Assembly (NCBI GenBank): GCA_900553175.1
Contig: USCH01000020.1
Span: 1 to 28,372 of the forward strand
From: an uncultured Alistipes sp.
GTDB lineage: Bacteria; Bacteroidota; Bacteroidia; Bacteroidales; Rikenellaceae
DNA length: 28,372 nt
Direction: 5' to 3'
Positions 1 through 8,934 of the stretch are shown here, one piece after another (position 1 is the stretch's first letter; every line of letters starts with the position of its first letter). The position numbers were made by a program, and so were the translations under genes. The notes below the pieces were generated by a model. The model ran no database searches and was not told the DNA's origin. It saw only the letters and a program-made list of their open reading frames with translations.

Positions 1-78
1 AACGGAGTATTTTCGGGCGAGGATCGATTGCAATACATAATTGTATTTACCGAATAAAAGATTGCTTTTGCGGCGCAT
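1..78 (-). CDS. Possible N-terminal fragment of an unidentified protein, cut by the window edge
   Basis: An open frame begins with ATG at 78 and runs leftwards off the window for 26 codons without a stop. The visible residues start MRRKSNLLFGKYNYVLQSIL, a basic start followed by mixed hydrophobic and aromatic residues, which is protein-like but not diagnostic. There is no clear ribosome binding site, which is normal in Bacteroidetes. The leftward promoter near 427-459 could serve it if the terminator at 335-380 is read through. I do not recognise the family, and it may be a chance frame. Confidence 0.2.
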   Translation of the reverse strand, partial: MRRKSNLLFGKYNYVLQSILARKYSV

Positions 79-334
79 CGGGCGGAATTCCCGGCTGCCA
101 CAAAGGGCCGCAGCCTGCGAAATTTCTTTGTGTTTTTTTCCGTAAAAGTCCGGTCCCGCCGGATCGGTTCATGTACTTCCTTTACGAGGAAAGCACCGAA
201 TAGGTTGCGCCCGCACGGCCCGAGGGGCCGCAAATATCCCGGCAATAGGACACAAACAGCTCGATCGCGAGGCTGCCACCCGTATGGTCCGATGGCGTAA
301 TGGGGTGAATAAGAGCTTGATAGGAGTTTCCGGA

Positions 335-380
335 TCAAAAAACGACGGAACCGATCCGGTGTTGCCCGGATCGATTCCGT
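335..380 (-). terminator. Intrinsic terminator, leftward
   Basis: On the minus strand a long hairpin is formed by 375-380 with 345-350 (6 bp) and 366-373 with 352-359 (8 bp), separated by one mismatch, with a 6-nt loop at 360-365. It is followed leftwards by six T (complement of 336-341 region), the usual mark of a Rho-independent terminator. It lies about 45-85 nt downstream of a leftward promoter and about 330 bp beyond the rsmA stop, so it could end either transcript. Confidence 0.65.
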
Positions 381-426
381 CCGTGAAGTTGCGTCACGTT
401 TTCGGCTGAAGCCGAAATGTCGATAT

Positions 427-459
427 CAAAGATACGAAAATCTTTTCATTTGCAGAAAA
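427..459 (-). promoter_or_regulatory. Leftward Bacteroidetes-type promoter
   Basis: On the minus strand the -7 box TATCTTTG (434 to 427) matches the TAnnTTTG consensus exactly. A TTTT element (459 to 456) lies 21 bp upstream, where TTTG is expected. Transcription would begin near 420 and run straight into the hairpin terminator at 335-380, giving a transcript of about 85 nt unless read-through occurs. Confidence 0.55.
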
Positions 460-656
460 TGTCTTGTCATTTTTTTATCATATTTCTCAATATTTCATCG
501 TCGGCCTTTTCGTGATGCTCGACGACCGACGAAAAAAGACAATCAAATATCCAATTACCGGCACCGCGGAGGGGCGGTTTCGGGGCGGATCGATTGCAGG
601 CGCCGCCGCCGATAGCGACCGTCGTCTCGTCCCGGGGGAGGGCGTGCGGCCGGGCG

Positions 657-716
657 GGCTGGCCGGAGACGGGCAAGTCAGAAACAGACTGGTCGGAGGC
701 GGACTGGTCAGAGGCG
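657..716 (-). repeat. Four 15-bp degenerate tandem units across the rsmA stop codon
   Basis: On the minus strand units 716-702 and 701-687 are CGCCTCTGACCAGTC and CGCCTCCGACCAGTC (one difference). Units 686-672 and 671-657 are more diverged but in register. The TGA stop of rsmA lies inside the first unit; the second unit has CGA at that place. The unit length is a multiple of three, so copy number can change without altering the frame. Confidence 0.7.
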
Positions 717-1589
717 GGCGGCGACCCAGCGGGTCAGTTCGACGAACTCGTCGACGGAGAGCTGTTCGGCGCGGCGCGAGAAGAACGGATGCTCGGCGCC
801 TCCGAAGTCGCCGAATGCGGCGCGCAGCGAGTTGCGGATCATCTTGCGGCGCTGCCCGAACGAGGCTTTCACCACGCGGACGAAGAGCCGCTCGTCGCAG
901 TCCAGGCATTGCGTATCGTTGCGCCGCAGCCGCACGACGGCGCTTTTGACCTTGGGCGGCGGATTGAAAACCTTTTCGCCCACGGTGAAGAGGTACTCGA
1001 TGTCGTACCAGGCCTGCAACAGCACCGAGAGGATGCCGTACTCCTTCGAGCCGGGGCTTTCGGCCAGCCGCACGGCCACCTCCCGCTGGATCATGCCCAC
1101 GCATTCGGGGATCAGGTCGCGGTGTTCGAGAATCTTGAAGAAGATCTGCGACGAGATGTTGTAGGGGAAATTGCCGATGATCCGCACTCCTCGGGGAAAG
1201 GCGGCGGCAAGGTCCATCTTCAGAAAGTCGCCCTCGATGAGCCGCGGGGCGAATTCGGGGTAGTGGACATGGAGGTAGGCGACGCTTTCGGGGTCGATTT
1301 CGGCCCCCCACAGCACGAGGTCGTCGCGGCGCAGCAGAAACTGCGTCAGCACGCCCATGCCGCAGCCCACCTCGAGCACGTCGGCAGGGGCTGCCGAGGC
1401 TGCGGAACCGGCCGGAGGGACCGGGCCGGAGGTCGGGTGTGCCTGAAGAACCGGACCGGAAGTGTCGGAACGGTCGGGGGCCGAGCCTGCGGCAGGCACG
1501 ACGGAGAGTGCGTCGCAGATTTTGCGTGCGATATTGAGGTCGACCAGGAAATGCTGCCCCAGCGCCTTTTTTGCCCTAACTTCAGCCAT
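708..1589 (-). CDS. rsmA: RsmA (KsgA), 16S rRNA adenine dimethyltransferase
   Basis: Predicted S-adenosylmethionine-dependent enzyme that dimethylates two adjacent adenines (A1518 and A1519 in E. coli numbering) in the 3' hairpin of 16S rRNA during 30S maturation. The 293-residue product begins MAEVRAKKALGQHFLVD, the usual KsgA start. It has SAM motif I VLEVGCGMG at 71-79, the catalytic NFPY at 140-143, QRE at 168-170, FNPPPKVKSAV at 208-218 and FGQRRKMIRN at 244-253. Between about 31 and 70 there is a Pro/Ser/Ala-rich stretch containing TSGPV twice; without it the length would be the usual 255-265. All catalytic motifs are intact, so the insertion is probably a tolerated surface loop. The gene is transcribed alone from its own promoter, and its stop codon lies in a 15-bp repeat. 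Confidence 0.97.
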   Translation of the reverse strand: MAEVRAKKALGQHFLVDLNIARKICDALSVVPAAGSAPDRSDTSGPVLQAHPTSGPVPPAGSAASAAPADVLEVGCGMGVLTQFLLRRDDLVLWGAEIDPESVAYLHVHYPEFAPRLIEGDFLKMDLAAAFPRGVRIIGNFPYNISSQIFFKILEHRDLIPECVGMIQREVAVRLAESPGSKEYGILSVLLQAWYDIEYLFTVGEKVFNPPPKVKSAVVRLRRNDTQCLDCDERLFVRVVKASFGQRRKMIRNSLRAAFGDFGGAEHPFFSRRAEQLSVDEFVELTRWVAARL

Positions 1590-1607
1590 TGCGTTCGTTA
1601 AACGTCG

Positions 1608-1638
1608 CGAAGGTACGAAAATTCCGTCGAAAAAGAAA
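1608..1638 (-). promoter_or_regulatory. Probable rsmA promoter
   Basis: On the minus strand the -7 box TACCTTCG (1615 to 1608) is one base from TAnnTTTG, and TTTC (1638 to 1635) lies 19 bp upstream. The inferred transcription start is near 1601, only about a dozen bases before the rsmA ATG at 1589. This supports the chosen start codon. Confidence 0.5.
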
Positions 1639-1639
1639 G

Positions 1640-2024
1640 CTGCGGCGGGCGGCGGTTGCGGAGAGCCTGTAGCGAGGAGGCGGTTCGGCCGGGTGCAGCG
1701 GCGCTCCGGTGGCGGGGCGGGTGTGTCGGTGAGGCGATTTTGCCGGGTGCGAGGCGGAAAACCGGGGCGATGCAGCTACTGCGTCGGAACGGAGGTTCCG
1801 GAAAGGGCTGTAGCGAGGAAGCGGTTCGGCCGGGTGCAGCGGTTCCGGGGGGCGGGGGCGAGCGATTTCGTCGAGCGCTGCGGGAGCGTGGACGTTGCGG
1901 TGCTTCGGGTGAGGCGGTGGGGTAGGGCAATCCTGCGGGGCTGCGGGGGCGGGCGGCAGGTACGGTGTGCGGCGGTGCGGTCGGATCGGGTCCGCAAGGG
2001 TGAGGCGGGGGCGGCCGCAATCGC
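1640..2024. other. GC-rich noncoding region with internal repeats
   Basis: This stretch between rsmA and the small membrane genes is unusually rich in G on the plus strand. Frames are open on both strands only because stops are rare; their translations are Arg/Pro/Ala-rich without domain character. The longest minus-strand frame (2034 to 1582) overlaps the rsmA start and is dominated by Pro, Arg and Ala. It holds a 35-bp direct repeat (1667-1701 and 1808-1842) and a third weak copy near 1743. I see no terminator with a T tract. Confidence 0.6.
1667..1842. repeat. Spaced 35-bp direct repeat
   Basis: Positions 1667-1701 and 1808-1842 are identical at 34 of 35 bases, beginning CTGTAGCGAGGA and ending GGGTGCAGCGG, with a 141-bp period. 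A shorter relative with CCGGGTGC occurs near 1743-1752. The flanks are not obviously similar. No inverted ends or transposase are present, so this looks like a degenerate local repeat rather than an insertion sequence. Confidence 0.75.
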
Positions 2025-2108
2025 CGCAGGTCAATTACCGCAGGTCAATCACCGCGGGTCAATCACCGTGAGTCAATCGCCGCAGGGCACTTGCCGCGGG
2101 TCAGCGGC
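2025..2108. repeat. Six-unit 14-bp tandem repeat
   Basis: Six consecutive 14-bp units start at 2025, 2039, 2053, 2067, 2081 and 2095. The consensus is CGCAGGTCAATCAC, and units 1 to 3 differ from it by one base at most. Later units decay, and a weak seventh may precede at 2011. The last unit overlaps the stop codon of the small gene ending at 2101. The unit is not a multiple of three, so copy changes here would be tolerated only outside coding sequence. Confidence 0.85.
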
Positions 2109-2331
2109 GGCGGGGAGGACGGCCGGATCGGTCTTTTCCGCTGCGGCCTCTGTCTTGCCGCTGCGCCGCCCGGAATGCGAGGAGCAGCCCGACGAATCCT
2201 GCGCCGAGAAGCGCCACCCAGAACCAGAGGGCCTTGCCGCCCCGGAGGTATTCCAGTGCGTAGATGATTCCGGCGACGGCCGCAGTCATGGTCGCGAGGC
2301 GGACGAGCTGCCAAATGCTGCGGCTATTCAT
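2101..2331 (-). CDS. Small membrane protein, third of three downstream of recQ
   Basis: A 76-residue product starting MNSRSIWQLVRLATM. It has two likely membrane helices (about 11-29 and 35-53) followed by a strongly basic tail rich in Arg, Gln and Lys that ends PPRRR. The start overlaps the stop of the preceding gene (ATGAATAG at 2331-2324), a typical translational-coupling arrangement, which is why I prefer this ATG over one 99 bases upstream. Its last codons run into the 14-bp tandem repeat. The family is not recognised. Positive-inside reasoning suggests a cytoplasmic tail. Confidence 0.6.
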   Translation of the reverse strand: MNSRSIWQLVRLATMTAAVAGIIYALEYLRGGKALWFWVALLGAGFVGLLLAFRAAQRQDRGRSGKDRSGRPPRRR

Positions 2332-2518
2332 GGCCTGTCTTTTTGGGGGTGTCCGTGCGCAGCGCGCCGATGATCGACACGGCGGAGGCGCAGGCCGAAA
2401 CCAGCGGCACATACCACAGCTCGCCGGCATCCGCCGTCACGACCCGCCAGGCCGAGACGAGTGCCAGCAGGAAAAAAAGCACCGAAAGGAGGGTGAGGAA
2501 TCGTCCGACAGCTTTCAT
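2324..2518 (-). CDS. Small membrane protein, second of three downstream of recQ
   Basis: A 64-residue product beginning MKAVGRFLTLLSVLFFLL. It shows two hydrophobic segments (about 6-25 and 35-53) separated by a short loop with acidic residues, then a polar tail ending TPKKTGHE. Its ATG lies one base after the stop of the upstream small gene, and its own stop overlaps the next start. This packing is good evidence that the frame is real although the family is not recognised. Confidence 0.6.
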   Translation of the reverse strand: MKAVGRFLTLLSVLFFLLALVSAWRVVTADAGELWYVPLVSACASAVSIIGALRTDTPKKTGHE

Positions 2519-2519
2519 A

Positions 2520-2744
2520 TCAGGGTATCTGGTGTTTGTTGACGTCGGCCAGATGTTTCCGCTTCTTCTTGCGGCCTTCGTGGACGACCATGCAGGCGGC
2601 GGCGACCAGGCAGACCAGGGCGATCGTCAGATCGAAGCCTCCCACGCATCCCGTTCCCGTGGCGAATCCGTAGATGCAGGCGATGAATCCGCAGAGTGTC
2701 AGGCAAAGAAACGACACGGCCAGAGCGAAAGTCTTTCGGTTCAT
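2520..2744 (-). CDS. Small membrane protein, first of three downstream of recQ
   Basis: A 74-residue product beginning MNRKTFALAVSFLCLTLCG with two predicted membrane helices (about 5-27 and 37-56) and a basic C-terminal tail (HEGRKKKRKH). It contains five cysteines in or near the helices. The start lies 31 bp after the recQ stop, so it is likely co-transcribed with recQ. An in-frame ATG farther upstream would overlap recQ and adds residues without membrane character, so I chose the internal start. The function is unknown. Confidence 0.6.
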   Translation of the reverse strand: MNRKTFALAVSFLCLTLCGFIACIYGFATGTGCVGGFDLTIALVCLVAAACMVVHEGRKKKRKHLADVNKHQIP

Positions 2745-2775
2745 AACAGGCGTTTTTGAGGTTGCACGGATAGGG

Positions 2776-4968
<2,193 letters not shown>

Positions 4969-5004
4969 TTCGCCGTCTCTATGCATTAACAAGAAAATTC
5001 AATG

Positions 5005-5012
5005 TAAAGATA
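5005..5012 (-). promoter_or_regulatory. Probable recQ -7 box
   Basis: On the minus strand TATCTTTA (5012 to 5005) matches TAnnTTTG except at the last base. A T-rich stretch lies upstream but is not well spaced. The inferred start near 4998 gives a leader of about 30 nt to the ATG at 4968. It is back to back with the lptB promoter. Confidence 0.4.
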
Positions 5013-5034
5013 AAAACTTTTTCGGAAAAAAACA

Positions 5035-5042
5035 TAACTTTG
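5035..5042 (+). promoter_or_regulatory. Probable lptB operon -7 box
   Basis: TAACTTTG at 5035-5042 is an exact TAnnTTTG match 25 bp before the lptB ATG. The upstream element is unclear: the sequence 19-21 bp upstream is AT-rich but lacks TTTG. The two divergent -7 boxes are only about 22 bp apart, so polymerase binding at one may hinder the other. Confidence 0.5.
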
Positions 5043-5067
5043 TGGAAATTTTATTCCCTCTCCGATC

Positions 5068-5856
5068 ATGCGTCTCTACACCAGCGAGCTCGTCAAGAAA
5101 TACAAGTCCCGCACCGTGGTCGACCACGTGTCGATCGACGTCAACCAGGGCGAAATCGTGGGCCTGCTGGGCCCCAACGGCGCCGGCAAGACCACTACGT
5201 TCTACATGATCGTGGGGCTCATCAAACCCAACGAGGGGCGCATTTTCCTGGAAAACGACGAAAAACAGGTCTCCGAACTGACGTCGCTGCCCGTCTACCG
5301 GCGGGCGCAGCTGGGGGTGGGCTACCTGGCCCAGGAGGCGTCGGTGTTCCGGCGCCTGTCGGTCGAGGACAACATCCGAGCGGTGCTCGAGATGACCGAC
5401 TACTCCAAAGAGTACCAGGCCGAGCGGGTCGAGGCCCTCATCGAGGAGTTCCGCCTCCAGAAGGTGCGCAAGAGCCTCGGCATCCAGCTCTCGGGCGGCG
5501 AGCGGCGCCGCACGGAGATCGCCCGGGCCGTGGCGATCAACCCGGCATTCATTCTTTTGGACGAGCCTTTCGCAGGCGTCGACCCCATCGCCGTGGAGGA
5601 CATCCAGTCGATCGTCGCCACGCTCAAGCACAAGAACATCGGCGTCATCATCACCGACCACAACGTCGACGAGACGCTGGCCATCACCGACCGCACCTAC
5701 CTGCTCTACGAAGGCAGGATTCTCAAGACCGGCTCGGCCGAGGAGCTGGCCGCCGACCCGATGGTCCGCAAGGTCTACCTCGGACAGCATTTCGAATTGA
5801 AGAAGAGTCACCAGCTCACCCAGGAGATGAAAAACCGGGGTGGCCGCGACCAGTAA
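5068..5856 (+). CDS. lptB: LptB, LPS export ABC transporter ATPase
   Basis: Cytoplasmic ATPase of the LptB2FG complex, which extracts lipopolysaccharide from the inner membrane and drives it across the Lpt bridge. The 262-residue product has Walker A GPNGAGKT at 35-42, Q-loop Gln 89, the ABC signature LSGGE at 141-145 followed by RRR, Walker B FILLDE at 161-166 and switch His 198 in ITDHNV. The signature LSGGERRR with LLDEPFAGVDPIAV is typical of LptB rather than of amino-acid transport ATPases. The C-terminus carries about 20 extra polar residues. It is the first gene of a six-gene plus-strand operon; lptF and lptG are not in the window, as is usual when lptB is encoded apart. Confidence 0.93.
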   Translation: MRLYTSELVKKYKSRTVVDHVSIDVNQGEIVGLLGPNGAGKTTTFYMIVGLIKPNEGRIFLENDEKQVSELTSLPVYRRAQLGVGYLAQEASVFRRLSVEDNIRAVLEMTDYSKEYQAERVEALIEEFRLQKVRKSLGIQLSGGERRRTEIARAVAINPAFILLDEPFAGVDPIAVEDIQSIVATLKHKNIGVIITDHNVDETLAITDRTYLLYEGRILKTGSAEELAADPMVRKVYLGQHFELKKSHQLTQEMKNRGGRDQ

Positions 5857-5871
5857 TATCCGTTCGTCAAG

Positions 5872-7113
5872 ATGGAGATCACCCTACCTCCGGGCAGCGT
5901 CGCAGGCGCGCTGACGCCGCCCTGCTCGAAGAGTTACGCACAGCGCGCCCTGGCCGCCTCGCTGCTTTGCGGTGGAGAGAGCTTTCTGCACAACGTCGGG
6001 TTCTGCGACGATACGCGGGCCGCACTGGGCTGCATCGAGGCGCTCGGCGCCGAAGTCGAAGCTCCGGACGGGGAGTCGCTCCGCATCCGGGGCGGGCTGA
6101 ATCCCCGGAGCGGGGTGCTCCGGGTGGGCGAGTCGGGCCTGGCGACCCGGCTTTTCACGCCGCTGGCCGCGCTGTGCGACCGCCCCATCGTGATCGAGGG
6201 GCGCGGATCGCTGCTGCGCCGCCCCATGGCGATGATGATCGAACCGCTGCGGCGGCTGGGGGCGGCGGTGCGCGACAACGACGGATGCCTGCCGTTCGAA
6301 GTGACGGGGCCGCTGCGCGGCGGAGAGGTCGCGGTCGACGGATCGGTCTCCTCGCAGTTCATCACCGGACTGTTGCTTTCGCTCCCGCTGGCGCCGGAGG
6401 ACACGACCCTGCATGTCGAACGGCCCGTGTCGGTGCCCTATCTGGACATGACCGTCGACACGGCGGCCCGTTTCGGCGTGGAAATCTGCCACAACGGTTT
6501 CAGGGAGTTCTACATTCCCGGCGGACAGCGCTACGAACCCGCCGAGATGCGCATCGAAGGCGACTGGAGCGCCGCCGCCATGCTGCTGGTGGCGGGCGCC
6601 ACGGCGGGCGAGGTGTGCGTGCGCGGCATTTCGGCCCTGTCGAAACAGGCCGACACGGCCGTGTGCACGGCGCTGGTCCGGGCCGGCGCGGCCCTCATCG
6701 ACGAGGCGGGGGCCGTCACGGCGATCAGACGGCCTTTGACCGCTTTCGGCTTCGATGCCACCCATTGCCCCGACCTTTTCCCCGCATTGGCGGCGCTGGC
6801 CGCCTCGGCCGAGGGCGTGAGCGAAATCCGGGGCGTGTCGCGGCTGCGGCACAAGGAGAGCGACCGCGCCGAGGCGATCCGCGAGGAGTACGGCAAGCTG
6901 GGCATCGAGGTCCTCCTCGACGACGATACGATGCGCATCCGCGGCGGCCGCATCCGCGGCGGCCGGGTGTCGGGGCGCGGCGACCACCGCATGGCCATGT
7001 CGCTGGCCGTGGCGGCGCTGCGGGCCGAGGCGCCCGTGACGGTCGAAGGGGCCGAGTGCGTCGCCAAGAGTTATCCCGGGTTCTTCGGGGACCTGGAAAA
7101 AATCAGAGTCTGA
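5872..7113 (+). CDS. aroA: AroA, 3-phosphoshikimate 1-carboxyvinyltransferase (EPSP synthase)
   Basis: Joins shikimate 3-phosphate and phosphoenolpyruvate, the sixth step of the shikimate pathway. The 413-residue product has the substrate-binding PCSKS at 17-21 (Lys 20), GESGLATR at 86-93 in place of the common GNAGTA-R motif, SSQF at 160-163, catalytic Asp 301 in CPDLFPAL, RLRHKESDR at 324-332 (Glu 329) and GDHRMAM at 370-376. All catalytic positions are present, so the enzyme should work. A perfect 15-bp duplication gives RIRGG twice in a row at about 355-364. It follows lptB by 15 bp and precedes aroC by 4 bp, and with aroC makes the last two steps to chorismate. Confidence 0.96.
   Translation: MEITLPPGSVAGALTPPCSKSYAQRALAASLLCGGESFLHNVGFCDDTRAALGCIEALGAEVEAPDGESLRIRGGLNPRSGVLRVGESGLATRLFTPLAALCDRPIVIEGRGSLLRRPMAMMIEPLRRLGAAVRDNDGCLPFEVTGPLRGGEVAVDGSVSSQFITGLLLSLPLAPEDTTLHVERPVSVPYLDMTVDTAARFGVEICHNGFREFYIPGGQRYEPAEMRIEGDWSAAAMLLVAGATAGEVCVRGISALSKQADTAVCTALVRAGAALIDEAGAVTAIRRPLTAFGFDATHCPDLFPALAALAASAEGVSEIRGVSRLRHKESDRAEAIREEYGKLGIEVLLDDDTMRIRGGRIRGGRVSGRGDHRMAMSLAVAALRAEAPVTVEGAECVAKSYPGFFGDLEKIRV
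6934..6963 (+). repeat. Perfect 15-bp tandem duplication inside aroA
   Basis: CGCATCCGCGGCGGC occurs twice without a mismatch at 6934-6948 and 6949-6963, giving RIRGG-RIRGG in AroA just before the conserved DHRMAM segment. Being in frame, it adds five residues without breaking the protein. The lack of any silent difference suggests a recent event or conversion between copies. Confidence 0.9.
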
Positions 7114-7117
7114 CCCC

Positions 7118-8095
7118 ATGAATCAGTTCGGACATCGTTTCCGCGTCGCCCTCTGGGGCGAATCGCACGGACCGCAGATCGGCATCACGATGGATGGAGT
7201 GCCGGCGGGCATCCCTCTGTCGGCGGCCGATTTCGAGGCCGACCTCGCCCGGCGCCGCAGCGGCGCCCGGGGCACTACGCCGCGGCGGGAGACGGACCTC
7301 CCGCAGCTGGTTTCGGGCGTTTTCGAGGGGCGCACCACGGGTGCTCCGCTCACCGTGGTTTTCGCCAACGGCGACACCCGTTCGGGCGATTACGCCGCCC
7401 TGCGGCTCCACCATCGCCCGTCGCATGCCGACCGGGCGGCCTACGAACGTTTCGGCGGCTTCAACGACCCGCGGGGCGGCGGCCACTTCTCGGCCCGCGT
7501 CACGGTGGCGCTGGTGGCGGCCGGGGTCGTGGCCAAGAGGATGCTGCCCCCGTCGGTCGTGTTTGCGACCCGTCTGGCCGAAGTGGGCGGCACGGACGAT
7601 CCGGCCCGTTTCGACGAGGTGCTGCAAGCCGCCTCCGAGGCCCTCGATTCGGTGGGCGGGGTGGTAGAATGCCGCGTTGCGGGCGTTCCGGCGGGGTGGG
7701 GCGAACCCTTCTTCGATTCGGCCGAGAGCCTCATCGCCCACCTGCTCTTCGCGGTGCCGGCGGTCAAGGGCGTGGAGTTCGGCAGCGGCTTCGCGGCGGC
7801 GCGGCTCCGCGGCTCGGAGAATAACGATCCGATTCTCGATGCCGCCGGAACGACGGCCACCAACCATGCCGGGGGCATCGTCGGCGGATTGACCAACGGC
7901 AACGAGCTGGTGGTGCGGGCCGCGCTGAAGCCCACGCCGAGCATCGCCCGCGAACAGATGACCCACAATCTGGCGACCGATCGGGTCGAACCTCTCGTGA
8001 TCCGGGGCCGGCACGACGTTTGCGTCGCCCTGCGCGGTGCGGCGGTCGTCGAGGCCGCCGTGGCCGTCGCTCTGGCGGATATGATGCGCCCATGA
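7118..8095 (+). CDS. aroC: AroC, chorismate synthase
   Basis: Converts EPSP to chorismate by trans-1,4 elimination of phosphate, needing reduced FMN. The 325-residue product keeps GESHG at 14-18, RRRSG near 45-49, RPSHAD (the usual RPGHAD with Ser for Gly), RGGGHFSAR, SNHAGGI-like TNHAGGIVGG with NG, LKPTPSI and GRHDVCVALRG near the C-terminus. The His residues of GESHG and RPSHAD and the Asp of RHD, known as catalytic in this family, are present. It is about 30 residues shorter than the E. coli enzyme, through shorter middle loops and the lack of a C-terminal tail, not through truncation of a motif. Its stop overlaps the prmC start. Confidence 0.96.
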   Translation: MNQFGHRFRVALWGESHGPQIGITMDGVPAGIPLSAADFEADLARRRSGARGTTPRRETDLPQLVSGVFEGRTTGAPLTVVFANGDTRSGDYAALRLHHRPSHADRAAYERFGGFNDPRGGGHFSARVTVALVAAGVVAKRMLPPSVVFATRLAEVGGTDDPARFDEVLQAASEALDSVGGVVECRVAGVPAGWGEPFFDSAESLIAHLLFAVPAVKGVEFGSGFAAARLRGSENNDPILDAAGTTATNHAGGIVGGLTNGNELVVRAALKPTPSIAREQMTHNLATDRVEPLVIRGRHDVCVALRGAAVVEAAVAVALADMMRP

Positions 8096-8934
8096 CCACG
8101 CGCCGCGAAATCACCGACCGTCTGGCTGCGGCGCTCGAGCCGCTTTACGACCCCCGCGAGGCCCGCAGCATCGCGCGGCTGGCCGTCGCCGAGCGGTCGG
8201 GGCTCCCGCTTGCGGCGCTGCTGACCGATCCCGGGGCGCCGCTCGACGCCCCCTGGTTCGACGGAACGCTCCGGGAGCTTGCGGCGGGGCGCCCCGTCCA
8301 GTATGTGGTCGGGGCGGCGGAGTTTTACGGCCGCCGCTTCGCCGTGCGCGAAGGGGTGCTCATCCCCCGGCCCGAGACCGAGGAGCTGGCCGACTGGATC
8401 ATCCGCGGGGAGCGGAGCGCCCGGCGGGTGCTCGACGTGGGCACGGGCAGCGGCTGTCTGGCGGCCACGCTGGCGCTGGAGCTGCCCGGGGCGGAGCTTT
8501 TCGCCGCCGACATCTCCGACCGGGCGCTGGCCGTGGCTGCGGAGAATTGCCGGAGGCTGGGCGCCGCCGTCGCGCTCCGCCGGGCCGACGCGCTGCACGA
8601 TCTGGCCGACGTCTTCCCCGAGGAGTTCGACGTCGTCGTTTCCAATCCTCCGTATGTCCCCCGGAGCGAACGCGGCGCGATGCACGTCAACGTCCGCGAA
8701 TACGAACCCGACGAGGCGCTGTTCGTTGCGGACGACGATCCGCTGCTCTTCTACCGGGCCATCGCCCGGGCCGGGCGGCGCATGCTGCGCCCGGGCGGCA
8801 GGCTCTATTTCGAAATCCACCACCGGGCGGCCGGAGCGCTGCGGCGGCTGCTCGCCGCAGAGGGCTATGACGGCATCGTCGTGCGTGAAGACCTCAACCT
8901 CAAACCGCGTATGTTATGTGCCCGCCTGAAGTGA
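8092..8934 (+). CDS. prmC: PrmC (HemK), release-factor glutamine methyltransferase
   Basis: Methylates the glutamine of the GGQ motif in release factors RF1 and RF2. Taking ATG at 8092, which overlaps the aroC stop as ATGA, gives 280 residues; an ATG at 8020 would add a GC-rich, Arg/Gly-rich leader that overlaps aroC. The N-terminal helical domain (about 1-85) is followed by RPETEEL at 93-99, SAM motif I VLDVGTGSGC at 113-122, the second SAM-binding acidic residue at 140 (AADIS) and the catalytic NPPYVP at 185-190. These together are diagnostic of PrmC. Confidence 0.95.
   Translation: MTTRREITDRLAAALEPLYDPREARSIARLAVAERSGLPLAALLTDPGAPLDAPWFDGTLRELAAGRPVQYVVGAAEFYGRRFAVREGVLIPRPETEELADWIIRGERSARRVLDVGTGSGCLAATLALELPGAELFAADISDRALAVAAENCRRLGAAVALRRADALHDLADVFPEEFDVVVSNPPYVPRSERGAMHVNVREYEPDEALFVADDDPLLFYRAIARAGRRMLRPGGRLYFEIHHRAAGALRRLLAAEGYDGIVVREDLNLKPRMLCARLK

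Larger units (their letters stand above)
79..707. other. Intergenic region without a convincing gene
   Basis: No reading frame here has protein-like composition in either strand; frames between 464 and 707 are rich in Arg, Gly and Pro and look like noncoding GC-rich DNA. A short plus-strand frame at 171-203 is only 10 codons. The region contains a leftward promoter (427-459), a hairpin at 402-417, a strong leftward terminator (335-380) and a 15-bp repeat next to the rsmA stop (657-716). Phrases at 181-330 loosely resemble pieces of RNase P RNA, but the full set of conserved blocks is absent. Confidence 0.6.

Noticed and set aside
171..330. Phrases resembling RNase P RNA (GAGGAAAG, then GGGTGAATAAGAG)
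   Set aside because: Spacing is too short, and the conserved ACAGAA and closing blocks are missing. GAGGAAAG also falls in a chance 10-codon frame.
1582..2034. Minus-strand frame of 150 codons covering the repeat island, with HPAEP..RY repeated at 47-codon spacing
   Set aside because: It overlaps the rsmA start and promoter, and is almost wholly Pro/Arg/Ala. The repeat is better explained at DNA level.
1667..2108. CRISPR array
   Set aside because: The 35-bp pair has only two copies with a 106-bp spacer, and the 14-bp units have no spacers; no cas genes are nearby.
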